DNA of 64,000 bases, from the NCBI GenBank assembly GCA_002163245.1, contig MAAL01000020.1, forward strand, positions 62,001 through 126,000, read 5' to 3'. The notes beneath the pieces were generated by a model. That model searched no databases, was not told the DNA's origin, and saw only the letters and a program-made list of their open reading frames with translations. This document shows, piece after piece, positions 1 through 8,669 of this stretch (positions are counted from its first letter, which is position 1; each line of letters begins with the position of its first letter). Origin of the DNA: Gammaproteobacteria bacterium 42_54_T18 (GTDB lineage Bacteria > Pseudomonadota > Gammaproteobacteria > Pseudomonadales > Ketobacteraceae). Position numbers and translations under genes: made by a program.

Positions 1-474
1 AAGCAATCCAGTGGATTCATTTAAACAGAAGTCTCCCGCAACATTGTGGTCTGGGTTTGGCACTAACACAAGGTGGGCGCTTACCCTCCTATCTTTGGAA
101 CGATCCAAAATGGAAACCAGATTCTCCACAGGATAATCTGTCCATACATCACTGTTAATCACTATAAAGTGATTATCATCCAGTAATCTTTCATTTAACG
201 CTTGAACAATCCCGCCACCCGTTTCTAAACATTCTGCTTCTTTGGAGTAATTAATAGTAATATTCCATCGACTACCATCACCCAAATAATCCATGATCTG
301 ATCAGCTAGATAACAAACATTTATCACTACCTGAGAGAATCCCGCTGCCACTAATCGCTCGATGTGGTGCTCTATTAACGGCTTCCCAGCAATTTTGAGT
401 AATGGCTTTGGGCAGCTTGCGGTTAAAGCACCCATACGTTCACCACGCCCAGCAGCTAACAACATTACCTTCAT
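1..474 (-). CDS. murU: N-acetylmuramate-1-phosphate uridylyltransferase (3' end outside window)
   Basis: Reading from position 474 leftwards gives 158 codons open to the window edge, so the C-terminus is missing. The N-terminus MKVMLLAAGRGERMG is the nucleotide-binding G-x-G-x-R loop of sugar-phosphate nucleotidyltransferases. It is followed by CPKPLLKIAGKPLIEH, and later GGGIVQAL and NSDVW (metal-binding Asp). MurU makes UDP-MurNAc from MurNAc-1-P in the cytosolic peptidoglycan recycling route that bypasses de novo synthesis. Its start overlaps the stop of amgK by 4 bases (ATGA), which implies translational coupling with the kinase that makes its substrate. A general glucose-1-phosphate nucleotidyltransferase is possible from sequence alone, but the amgK neighbour decides for MurU. 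Confidence 0.9.
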   Translation of the reverse strand, partial: MKVMLLAAGRGERMGALTASCPKPLLKIAGKPLIEHHIERLVAAGFSQVVINVCYLADQIMDYLGDGSRWNITINYSKEAECLETGGGIVQALNERLLDDNHFIVINSDVWTDYPVENLVSILDRSKDRRVSAHLVLVPNPDHNVAGDFCLNESTGLL

Positions 475-1532
475 AGAAAAAACTCTTGAGCTTCCGGTTG
501 CTTATGTATCAACGCAGGTACAACAATATCCAACAACATTACTCTGAGATCTCCTAGCGCCTTCACGCCCTCCGTTTCCTCGACAAGATAACTGACCGTA
601 CGTGGTATGTCTGCAAGGTAGCCCGTCTTATTGTCTCGATAACACAGCCGCGAAAAGATACCTGCAACTTTTAGATGTCGCTGTACAGCCATGGTATTAA
701 ACCAATGCATAAATTGCTTAGCATCTACTTCACTCACCATACCCTCATGTTCAGGGTCTTCTTGCAGCAATTTGAAGAAATACAATGCCCACTCATCCAC
801 TTGCTGCTTAGGCCACTTACAATAACTGTCTTTCAGCAAAGATATAACGTCGTAGGTTATTGGGCCATGAACTGCGTCCTGAAAATCAATCACCCCTAGA
901 GAATCGTCCTTTAACAACATCAAGTTTCGCGAGTGATAATCACGATGAACAGTTACCTGCGGTTGCTCCAGAGCCTCACCTATTAAATAGGCGTAGCTTT
1001 TCTTCAGCATAGCTCGATCTGCCTCTCCAAGAATTAAACCCAGATGGCGCTCTAAAAACCAGTCTGTAAACAACGACATCTCAGTCATTAACAAAGAATA
1101 ATCATAAGCAGGCAAAGGTGTTTCAAAGCTGCTGCGCTGTATAGGTAACAACCCTTGCAAAGCTTTCTGGTAATACCCATCTACAGAGGCCTCTGTCAGC
1201 AACGGCAACAGCAGGCTATTTCCCAAGTCTGACAGCAACATAAAGCCTTGTTTATAGTCCACTTCATATACTTCTGGCACTCGAACGCCAAAATCCCCCA
1301 ATACCTTTGCGATGGTTACAAATGATGGGTTGTCTTCCTTATCCGGAGGGGCATCAACAGCAATGACACTGACTGCATGATCTTCTGTGACGTTAAACTT
1401 CGCGCGAAAATACCGTCTAAAACTGGCATCTCCCGATACTACCTCTAATACTTCTGGCAACAAATGGGCAGGAACCTTTGGTGCTAACTGCTCTCTTACC
1501 CATAAGGTTAATTGGTCTCTTCTTTGATCCAT
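471..1532 (-). CDS. amgK: N-acetylmuramate/N-acetylglucosamine anomeric kinase
   Basis: A 353-residue kinase of the aminoglycoside-phosphotransferase (APH) fold. The catalytic loop HRDYHSRN lies at about 196-203 and the metal-binding IDFQDA at about 215-220. AmgK phosphorylates the anomeric position of MurNAc (or GlcNAc) to give MurNAc-1-P for MurU. It is cytosolic and part of the peptidoglycan recycling bypass known from Pseudomonas, which contributes to intrinsic fosfomycin tolerance there. It is the first gene of a reverse-strand pair with murU (4-base overlap) and is divergent from lptD. The ATG at 1532 has no strong ribosome site, so the exact start is less certain than the identity. Confidence 0.9.
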   Translation of the reverse strand: MDQRRDQLTLWVREQLAPKVPAHLLPEVLEVVSGDASFRRYFRAKFNVTEDHAVSVIAVDAPPDKEDNPSFVTIAKVLGDFGVRVPEVYEVDYKQGFMLLSDLGNSLLLPLLTEASVDGYYQKALQGLLPIQRSSFETPLPAYDYSLLMTEMSLFTDWFLERHLGLILGEADRAMLKKSYAYLIGEALEQPQVTVHRDYHSRNLMLLKDDSLGVIDFQDAVHGPITYDVISLLKDSYCKWPKQQVDEWALYFFKLLQEDPEHEGMVSEVDAKQFMHWFNTMAVQRHLKVAGIFSRLCYRDNKTGYLADIPRTVSYLVEETEGVKALGDLRVMLLDIVVPALIHKQPEAQEFFL

Positions 1533-1590
1533 GGTAAAACTGCACGACTCCGAGGCTGGCTTCTCCCTAATTGGTGCTATTAGGGCTCAT

Positions 1591-1618
1591 AAACTCTTAA
1601 GTTTTTGGGGTGTCCAAA
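1591..1618 (+). promoter_or_regulatory. possible RpoE/AlgU-type promoter of lptD
   Basis: AAACTC (1591-1596), a 16-base spacer, then TCCAAA (1613-1618). This resembles the extracytoplasmic-stress promoter pattern GAACTT-N16/17-TCCAAA or TCTGA used by AlgU/RpoE. The -35 matches at 4 of 6 positions. A start site a few bases downstream would leave a leader of about 50 bases before the lptD ATG at 1675. lptD-surA is under RpoE control in E. coli, so the match is plausible, but it is a weak one. Confidence 0.35.
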
Positions 1619-1674
1619 AGCGTTATACAGTATCATGCTCCCAAAGTGAGATAACACAATATTTTCAGGTATTT

Positions 1675-4257
1675 ATGGCGGTAATTCACAACATGCGTTC
1701 AAGCACAGTGTTAAGTAAGGGGCATAGCAAGAGGAATAACCTCACTCCCTGTGCACCAACAAGAACACTCGCCACCCAGCCCACACGCACAAACCGCATA
1801 CATTTTGGCGCTCTAATAGCAATAGCCTGTACGATTTCATTAACTTCACTCACTCCGAAACCGGTGTCTGCGCAGCCCTTGGCTAACACGGTAGGTCCCA
1901 CCCCAGAAGTCAGTACCATCGACAACCCGGCACCCTATCGCCATCTCGACTGGGTAACACCAAAAGAGCGTAAGAACTGGCCAATATCACAACAGCCAAA
2001 TACAAACAGTTGCTGTGAAGGGCTTTATCTCCCCCCAACAATTCCTTATACCTCTAGCGACCCAGACTTAGCTCCAATTGAAGCAGCATCTGATCACTAT
2101 GATGCTGACGGCAGTGGAAAGGTTATTTTTGATGGCGACGTCATCATTCAACAAGGTGGCCGCCAGCTAGAAAGTGACCACATAGAGCTCGACCAGCAAG
2201 CACAAACCACATTAATGGAAGGTAACGTCCGCATTCGAGAAAACGGCATGTTGCTGACAGGTGACAAAGCAACGTTCAGCTTAATTAGTAACGATGTTGA
2301 CATCCATAACGCAGAATACGTTATCCACGACAGCCATATCCACGGTGAAGCGTCACGTATATACAACAACGGGGAGAAAGTCCTCACCCTCGACCAAGGC
2401 AGCTATACCACCTGCGAGCCTAATTCCGATGCATGGTTATTTGAAGCTGATGATATAACGCTAAACAATGAAAGTGGCTGGGGAACCGCTAAAAATGCGA
2501 CATTAAAAATCAAAAATGTTCCTGTTTTTTATTTCCCCTGGGTTATGTTTCCCGTTGATGACCGACGTCAAACGGGTTTTTTATTCCCAACCATTGGGTT
2601 TGATGACGACAACGGCACCGACATATCAGCCCCACTCTACCTCAACTTAGCTCCCAATATGGATGCAACATTAACCTTTCGCAACATGACTCGACGCGGC
2701 AGCTTAATTGACGGTGAATTCCGATACCTATCCTCTTTCGGCGAAGGGCAATTAGGGGGCAGTTATTTAGCGGATGATAAGCTTACAGACACCAACCGAA
2801 AACTATCGCTATTCAAACACAAAGGCAGTTTTAATAACGGCTGGTCAGCCAGTGTCGATTACACCAAAGTATCCGATGAAGATTACTTTACTGACTTAGA
2901 AACCACGCTGGATGCCAATGCAAAAACACACCTTGATCAGAAAGCACAAATAGGTTTTCAAAGACAATATTGGTCTGGCAGCATCCTGGTTCAGAATTAC
3001 CAAACACTCGATAAACTCATCATCGATAGTGACAAACCTTATCGTAAGGTGCCACAAGTACGCTTCAATGGTAATGGCAGTATTAATTCATTCAGCAACA
3101 GTAACAACAATCTGCCAATTGAATGGGATTGGCTAGCTGAATTTACTCAATTTGAACACCCTGAAGAAAGCAGCGAAGGTATCCAAGAAGCACAACGAAC
3201 GCATTTTAGCCCTAGCGTTTCCTATAACTTTCTTCGCCCATGGGGCTATTTAAAACCGAAAGTACAAGGGTATTTCACCACCTATGATCTAGACGGTGAA
3301 TCCGACACCTTCAACAACACCATTACAGATCGCACCCCCGACACCAGCACTTATACTGCATCCCTTGATACCGGACTTACCTTTGAGCGTGCCTTGTCGT
3401 TTGACAGTCAATCACTTACGCAAACGTTAGAACCCCGTTTATTCTATCTTTATAGCCCAGAGATAGACCAAAATGACAACCCGACGTTCGATTCTGCGGA
3501 TTTAACGTTCAGCTACAATCAAATGTTCAGAAACAACCGATTTTCTGGTGTTGACAGGGTTGGAGATGCCGATCAAGTATCTTTGGGACTCACTACGCGT
3601 TTTCTGGATGCCAACTCAGGCAAAGAAAAGTTACGCGCCAGTGTAGGCCAAGTCTTCTATTTACAAGACAGAGAAGTTCAACTCACTTCATCTACTGAGG
3701 CTGATACCGACCCCCGTTCCGCATTAGTTGGCCAGCTTGCATGGCCTCTCAGTGAGGACCTAACCCTCTATTCTGAAATTCAATGGGATGAACAACGAAA
3801 CCATATCGACAAAACCGATGTCCAATTGACCTATCGTAACGAGCAGCACCAAATATTTAACGCCGCTTATCGACAACAAGGCAACGGGTTAGAGGGCTCT
3901 GACTTTGACAACGATCTTGAACAAACAGACTTATCCACCGCATGGTCGATAAATCAGCACTGGAGCGTTGCTGCTCGATGGATATATGACATCCATGAAC
4001 ACCGGACTTTTGAAGGTTTAATTGGTGTCACTTATGATAGCTGCTGCTGGAGTGTGCAATTAATGCGACATGGAATACTAGAGGAAAACGACATACTGGA
4101 TAGCAATGGTAACGCTGAGATGACAAGAAGTATGGGAACCTATATACAGTTCCAATTCAAAGGCTTAGGCGGTGTCGGTGCGGCACTAGAATCTATTTTA
4201 GACAAAGCCATTTACGGCTACGAAGAGCGCAGACAAGCGCTATCAAACCAGTTTTAG
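1675..4257 (+). CDS. lptD: LPS-assembly protein LptD
   Basis: An 860-residue outer-membrane beta-barrel that, with LptE, inserts lipopolysaccharide into the outer leaflet. The periplasmic N-terminal OstA/LptA-like jellyroll (about residues 140-270) precedes the long barrel domain. The disulphide cysteines typical of LptD are visible: Cys113-Cys114 near the N-terminus, Cys247, and the adjacent Cys790-Cys791 in the barrel. I chose ATG 1675 because AGG lies 5 bases upstream and because starting further up (frame open from 1531) would overlap amgK. From 1675 the signal peptide is unusually far in (hydrophobic stretch at about 45-65, ending PVSA), so the ATG at 1693 is an alternative. First gene of the lptD-surA-pdxA-rsmA-apaH operon. 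Confidence 0.95.
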   Translation: MAVIHNMRSSTVLSKGHSKRNNLTPCAPTRTLATQPTRTNRIHFGALIAIACTISLTSLTPKPVSAQPLANTVGPTPEVSTIDNPAPYRHLDWVTPKERKNWPISQQPNTNSCCEGLYLPPTIPYTSSDPDLAPIEAASDHYDADGSGKVIFDGDVIIQQGGRQLESDHIELDQQAQTTLMEGNVRIRENGMLLTGDKATFSLISNDVDIHNAEYVIHDSHIHGEASRIYNNGEKVLTLDQGSYTTCEPNSDAWLFEADDITLNNESGWGTAKNATLKIKNVPVFYFPWVMFPVDDRRQTGFLFPTIGFDDDNGTDISAPLYLNLAPNMDATLTFRNMTRRGSLIDGEFRYLSSFGEGQLGGSYLADDKLTDTNRKLSLFKHKGSFNNGWSASVDYTKVSDEDYFTDLETTLDANAKTHLDQKAQIGFQRQYWSGSILVQNYQTLDKLIIDSDKPYRKVPQVRFNGNGSINSFSNSNNNLPIEWDWLAEFTQFEHPEESSEGIQEAQRTHFSPSVSYNFLRPWGYLKPKVQGYFTTYDLDGESDTFNNTITDRTPDTSTYTASLDTGLTFERALSFDSQSLTQTLEPRLFYLYSPEIDQNDNPTFDSADLTFSYNQMFRNNRFSGVDRVGDADQVSLGLTTRFLDANSGKEKLRASVGQVFYLQDREVQLTSSTEADTDPRSALVGQLAWPLSEDLTLYSEIQWDEQRNHIDKTDVQLTYRNEQHQIFNAAYRQQGNGLEGSDFDNDLEQTDLSTAWSINQHWSVAARWIYDIHEHRTFEGLIGVTYDSCCWSVQLMRHGILEENDILDSNGNAEMTRSMGTYIQFQFKGLGGVGAALESILDKAIYGYEERRQALSNQF

Positions 4258-4259
4258 GT

Positions 4260-5579
4260 ATGACTATGAAAATAATAAAACAACTATCTCGCGTTAGCAC
4301 TTCCCTTGCACTTGTTGGTGCGCTAACGGGTGCATTCATAACCCCTTCGGTAGTGGCCAGTATCACCTCACTTGACCGCATTGTGGCGGTGGTTGATGAA
4401 GACGTCATTATGGAGTCTGAACTCACCACCCGCATTGCAACCATATCATCACAACTGAAAAAAAAGCAGACACCGCTACCACCAGCAGACACGCTAAAGT
4501 CTCAAGTCCTGGATCGAATGATTCTTGAAAATCTGCAATTACAACTGGCAGAGCGAGCAGGTATTCGTCTTGATGATGACTCTATCAATAAAACCATTCG
4601 AAACATTGCCCGCCAAAACAATATGACAGCCGAGCAATTCCGTAACGCCTTAGCCGACGAAGGTTTATCGTACAAAAACCTACGCACACAAATTTCCCGT
4701 GAAATGACCCTCACTCAGTTACGCCAACGCCGTGTTGGCAATCGCATCCGAATTTCTGAACAAGACGTTAACAACTTTCTTTCCTCTGATTTAGGAAAAA
4801 CCAATTTAGCCCCTGATTACCACTTAGGTCACATCCTTATCCCGGTGGGCCAAAGCAGTAATCAGCAAGCATTAACTCTTGCTGAAGAAAAATCAGATCT
4901 GGTTTATCGTAAACTTAAAAGCGGCTCTGATTTTGCGCAAATGGCGGTTGCTTACTCGTCGGGGCAAAAAGCCTTAGAAGGCGGAGATCTAGGCTGGCGA
5001 AAAGCAGCGCAACTTCCCACTCTTTTTGCCGAAACCGTTCTAGACATGAAAAAAGGGGACATTTCAGAACCCATTAAAAGCGCCAGTGGTTATCACATCA
5101 TCACAATACTTGACCTACGAGGTGGCTCCGAGCACTTAGTCACTCAAACAAATGCTCGACACATACTAATAAAACCCAATGAAATCAGAAGCCTGGATGA
5201 TTCGAAAAAACAACTTCAAGAAATCAAAGAGTCCATTGTTTCCGGCAAAGAAACCTTTGAAGCGATGGCAAAAACCTATTCTGACGATACCGGCAGCGCC
5301 CTAGAGGGAGGTGACCTCGGTTGGTTTAACCCAGGAACAATGGTTAAAGAATTTGAGCAGACCATGGCAACAATCGAACCGAATGTTGTCAGCGAGACGT
5401 TTCAAACACAATATGGTTGGCATATTCTTGAAGTGCTAGGTCGCCGCAACCAAGACATGAGCGAAGAGTTTCGTCAAAACAGAGCCCGGCAAATGCTACA
5501 CCGACGCAAGTTTGATGAAGAGTTAAATACGTGGCTACGAGAGTTACGTCAAAACGCCTATGTTGAGACCCGCCTTTAA
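4260..5579 (+). CDS. surA: periplasmic chaperone / peptidyl-prolyl isomerase SurA
   Basis: A 439-residue periplasmic protein with an N-terminal signal peptide (hydrophobic stretch ending near VVAS), a SurA N-terminal chaperone domain, and two parvulin (PpiC) domains at about 185-290 and 295-400. These are marked by HILIPVG...GGDLGW and HILIKPN...GGDLGW. SurA escorts unfolded outer-membrane proteins, LptD among them, to the Bam complex. It begins 2 bases after the lptD stop, so the chaperone and a main client are made from one transcript. The start could be ATG 4260 or the second Met two codons later. Confidence 0.96.
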   Translation: MTMKIIKQLSRVSTSLALVGALTGAFITPSVVASITSLDRIVAVVDEDVIMESELTTRIATISSQLKKKQTPLPPADTLKSQVLDRMILENLQLQLAERAGIRLDDDSINKTIRNIARQNNMTAEQFRNALADEGLSYKNLRTQISREMTLTQLRQRRVGNRIRISEQDVNNFLSSDLGKTNLAPDYHLGHILIPVGQSSNQQALTLAEEKSDLVYRKLKSGSDFAQMAVAYSSGQKALEGGDLGWRKAAQLPTLFAETVLDMKKGDISEPIKSASGYHIITILDLRGGSEHLVTQTNARHILIKPNEIRSLDDSKKQLQEIKESIVSGKETFEAMAKTYSDDTGSALEGGDLGWFNPGTMVKEFEQTMATIEPNVVSETFQTQYGWHILEVLGRRNQDMSEEFRQNRARQMLHRRKFDEELNTWLRELRQNAYVETRL

Positions 5580-5614
5580 GGCACAAACGACCCTATTAGC
5601 AAAAGGAAAGCACA

Positions 5615-6610
5615 GTGCGCCTAGCTATTACCCCTGGTGAACCTGCTGGCATCGGCCCAGATTTAACCATCGCTATTGCTCAACAGGCTCAACCTTATGA
5701 ACTTGTTGCGATCTGTGACCCTGAGCTGTTAAAACAAAGAGCCCATGCATTAGGGCTTGCGTTAAATGTCATTCCCTTTGATGCATCAGCAACTCACAGA
5801 ATGTCTGCTGCTGGGGAAATCAGTGTACTTGAGTCTCGCCTCAAGGCCCCTGTCATCCCTGGTAAGCTAAATACAGCCAACGCAACCTATGTACTCAACA
5901 CACTTGACCTTGCCATTGCAGCCTGCAAGAGTGGCGCGCTAGACGCTATGATTACAGGCCCCGTACAAAAATCTGTAATCAACGATGCAGGCATCGCCTT
6001 TTCCGGGCACACTGAATATCTAGCCGAGAAAACCAACACAAAACAAGTGGTCATGATGCTAGCAACAGAAGGATTGCGGGTTACACTAGCCACAACACAC
6101 CTACCCTTACGTGATATCGCCGATCAAATCACACCAACACTGCTGCATGACGTAATTGGCATTGTCCATCACGACCTACAAAACGTTTTTGGTATTCCTA
6201 AGCCCAACATCCTGGTTTGTGGACTTAACCCTCATGCTGGAGAAAGTGGGCACCTAGGTACTGAAGAAATTGAAATTATCAAGCCTGCTTTACAACGGCT
6301 GCGAGCAGAGGGAATGTCCTTGATTGGCCCATTACCGGCCGACACTCTATTTACTCCAAAATACCTTGAGAAAGCCGACGCAGTACTGGCGATGTACCAC
6401 GACCAAGGTTTACCTGTGTTAAAATTTAAAGGCTTCGGGAATGCAGTGAATGTTACGCTCGGCCTACCCATTATTCGCACTTCCGTAGACCACGGTACCG
6501 CCCTGGATATAGCAGCCACTGGCACTGCATCACCTGGCAGCTTGGCTACCGCCTTACAGTATGCAGAAAACATGGTTAAAAGTAAGAGACTAAATAATGG
6601 CTTCAAATAA
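5615..6610 (+). CDS. pdxA: 4-hydroxythreonine-4-phosphate dehydrogenase
   Basis: A 331-residue enzyme of the pyridoxal-5'-phosphate pathway that oxidises 4-phosphohydroxy-threonine with NAD(P), using a divalent metal. Family signatures are GEPAGIGPD at the N-terminus, [29 protein letters not shown] and SVDHGTALD, which carry the metal-binding histidines and substrate contacts. Length is normal. It starts with GTG behind a good AAAGGAAAG ribosome site, 35 bases after surA, and its end overlaps rsmA by 14 bases, as in the classic enterobacterial and pseudomonad operon. Confidence 0.96.
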   Translation: MRLAITPGEPAGIGPDLTIAIAQQAQPYELVAICDPELLKQRAHALGLALNVIPFDASATHRMSAAGEISVLESRLKAPVIPGKLNTANATYVLNTLDLAIAACKSGALDAMITGPVQKSVINDAGIAFSGHTEYLAEKTNTKQVVMMLATEGLRVTLATTHLPLRDIADQITPTLLHDVIGIVHHDLQNVFGIPKPNILVCGLNPHAGESGHLGTEEIEIIKPALQRLRAEGMSLIGPLPADTLFTPKYLEKADAVLAMYHDQGLPVLKFKGFGNAVNVTLGLPIIRTSVDHGTALDIAATGTASPGSLATALQYAENMVKSKRLNNGFK

Positions 6611-7454
6611 GCACAAGAACACTGAAGGGCACCAAGCGCGTAAACGATTTGGGCAAAACTTTTTACAAGACCCTAATGTTATTGACAACATTGTCGGCTC
6701 AATCAACCCCCAACTTGATGACGCTTTAGTGGAGATTGGCCCTGGTTTAGGGGCCCTGACAGAGCTAATGATCGCTAGAGTTAACAAATTACAAGTCATT
6801 GAATTGGATCGAGATCTCATCCCTCGATTAAACGTGAAGTTTGGAGCCTCAGGCAAACTCACTATACACCAGGCCGATGCTTTAAACTTTGACTACCCAA
6901 GCTTGTTACCTAGCGACAACCATGCAAAAAAACAGCTTCGTATTGTTGGCAATCTTCCCTATAACATATCCACACCACTTATTTTCAAACTTCTTGAAAA
7001 TGCAGAACATATTCAAGATATGCACTTTATGCTGCAAAAAGAAGTGGTTGATCGCCTCAGCGCGAACGTAGGTGAAAAAGCCTATGGCCGATTAAGTATC
7101 ATGGTTCAGTATGATTGCCAAGTGGAAGGATTGTTTGTTGTTGGCCCTGGCGCCTTTAGTCCACCACCAAAAGTTGACTCTGCCATTGTTCGCTTATGCC
7201 CTCATAAACAAACAGATAAACAAACCACCACCAACCGAAAACTCATGGGGCAAATCGTTACCGCCGCATTTAATATGCGCCGAAAGACTATTCGCAATGG
7301 ATTAAAAGAGTTCGCAAGTAGCGAGCAACTAGAGTCCGTTGGCATCAACCCCGGTCACCGACCAGAGACCATTGCATTAGAATATTGGATTGCATTAACC
7401 GACCTTATTGATGCATCTTCAATAGCTAACGAAAGCCTCAACGACACAGAGTAA
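6597..7454 (+). CDS. rsmA: 16S rRNA (adenine1518/1519-N6)-dimethyltransferase
   Basis: A 285-residue SAM-dependent methyltransferase (KsgA family) that dimethylates the two adjacent adenosines in the 3' terminal loop of 16S rRNA during late 30S assembly. Visible motifs are RKRFGQNFL at the start, the SAM-binding [11 protein letters not shown], and the catalytic NLPYNIS. The C-terminal domain keeps [10 protein letters not shown]. It overlaps pdxA by 14 bases and is followed directly by apaH. apaG, which commonly sits between the two, is absent. Confidence 0.96.
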   Translation: MASNKHKNTEGHQARKRFGQNFLQDPNVIDNIVGSINPQLDDALVEIGPGLGALTELMIARVNKLQVIELDRDLIPRLNVKFGASGKLTIHQADALNFDYPSLLPSDNHAKKQLRIVGNLPYNISTPLIFKLLENAEHIQDMHFMLQKEVVDRLSANVGEKAYGRLSIMVQYDCQVEGLFVVGPGAFSPPPKVDSAIVRLCPHKQTDKQTTTNRKLMGQIVTAAFNMRRKTIRNGLKEFASSEQLESVGINPGHRPETIALEYWIALTDLIDASSIANESLNDTE

Positions 7455-7464
7455 ACAATCGAAT

Positions 7465-8277
7465 ATGAGTACTTATGCCATTGGTGATATTCAAGGTTGT
7501 TTTAACAGTTTCGAACGTTTGATTGAGGCAATTCAATTTAACCCTGCAAAAGACACTTTATGGTTAGCCGGCGACCTGGTTAACCGAGGCCCGGATTCTT
7601 TAGCGACACTTCGGTATTGCTACCAACATAAAGATAGCGTGATCGCAGTGCTCGGCAATCACGACCTTCACCTGCTAGCCGTTGCCTTCGGTGCTTGTGA
7701 GTACAAAAACAAAGACACCTTTGCAGACGTACTCGAAGCACCTGATAGAGATGAACTAATTCACTGGTTACGATTCAACCCTCTTTACCATCGTAATAAA
7801 AATCTTGGCTATTCCATGGTTCATGCTGGAATCTATCCTAAATGGTCACGTAAAAAAGCAAAAAACCTTGCTCAGGAGGTTGAAGATATCATCCAAGGGG
7901 AGCAGCTCTCAGAGTTTCTTTGCAACATGTATGGCAACCAACCTGAAAAGTGGTCAGACTCCTTAGAAGGCACCTCTCGCTGGCGCTTTATTACCAATTG
8001 TTTTACACGCATGCGCCTTTGCGATGACAATTTTGCTATCAACCTATCCTACAAAGGCGCTCTTAAAGACGCACCGACTGAACTCCACCCTTGGTACACA
8101 ACGCCAAATAGAAAATCAATTAAAGATACGATACTCATTGGGCACTGGGCAGCACTAAATGGCGTTACTGGCAGCGAGGACGTCATAGCCTTAGATACCG
8201 GCTGCGTATGGGGCAACAAACTAAGTGCCTTTTGTTTGGAAACAAGCATTTGGACACAAGTAAACGCTCAAGAATAA
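7465..8277 (+). CDS. apaH: symmetrical bis(5'-nucleosyl)-tetraphosphatase
   Basis: A 270-residue metallophosphoesterase that cleaves Ap4A to two ADP and can decap Np4-capped RNA. The metal-binding signature is complete: GDIQGC near residue 7, GDLVNRGP, GNHDLH and VHAGIYP, with a late GHW histidine. Cytosolic. It lies 10 bases after rsmA and is the last gene of the lptD operon. Length agrees with the family. Confidence 0.95.
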   Translation: MSTYAIGDIQGCFNSFERLIEAIQFNPAKDTLWLAGDLVNRGPDSLATLRYCYQHKDSVIAVLGNHDLHLLAVAFGACEYKNKDTFADVLEAPDRDELIHWLRFNPLYHRNKNLGYSMVHAGIYPKWSRKKAKNLAQEVEDIIQGEQLSEFLCNMYGNQPEKWSDSLEGTSRWRFITNCFTRMRLCDDNFAINLSYKGALKDAPTELHPWYTTPNRKSIKDTILIGHWAALNGVTGSEDVIALDTGCVWGNKLSAFCLETSIWTQVNAQE

Positions 8278-8669
8278 TTACTAGTTATAACAATCCCACC
8301 CTCCTCGCCGAAAACATTCAGTAAACAACAACGTGGCGTTATTCCATTTTATTGTAACCAGGACCCTGTTACTGTATTCATGTATTTGACAGCCCGTTTT
8401 AATAAAATTTACTTTCCCCTCACAGTAAGTAACCCTTTAAGAAACTTCACTTTTTTTTAGGTTTTTCCCTTCACCTTCAAAAATCCCGACTAATATAGTT
8501 AATAGCGTTTTAAAAAAAACACTATAAAAGTCGAACCATCTAACGTACAAATAATCTATTGATAGATGGCTTGCTGTTTTCAATACATCAGCCGACGCCA
8601 CGAACATTCAACATTTTTTTGTTTTTAAACACTCGCCGACAACCATATCGGAACCAAGGGGAAGCGTTT
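8278..8669 (+). other. intergenic region upstream of prkA
   Basis: 392 bases with no convincing gene. It must hold the prkA promoter. A perfect -35-like TTGACA occurs at 8386-8391, but nothing like a good -10 lies 16-18 bases on. I find no RpoN-type TGGC-N-TTGC pair with correct spacing. An AT-rich imperfect inverted repeat (10-base arms 8502-8511 and 8516-8525, one mismatch) lies about 150 bases before the start codon. No clear terminator for apaH is visible. Confidence 0.5.

Noticed and set aside
1531-1674. N-terminal extension of lptD by 48 codons
   Set aside because: It would overlap the divergent amgK start, moves the signal peptide even further inside, and covers the likely promoter.
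8386-8414. TTGACA as a -35 for prkA
   Set aside because: No sequence resembling TATAAT lies 16-18 bases downstream, so I do not call a promoter.
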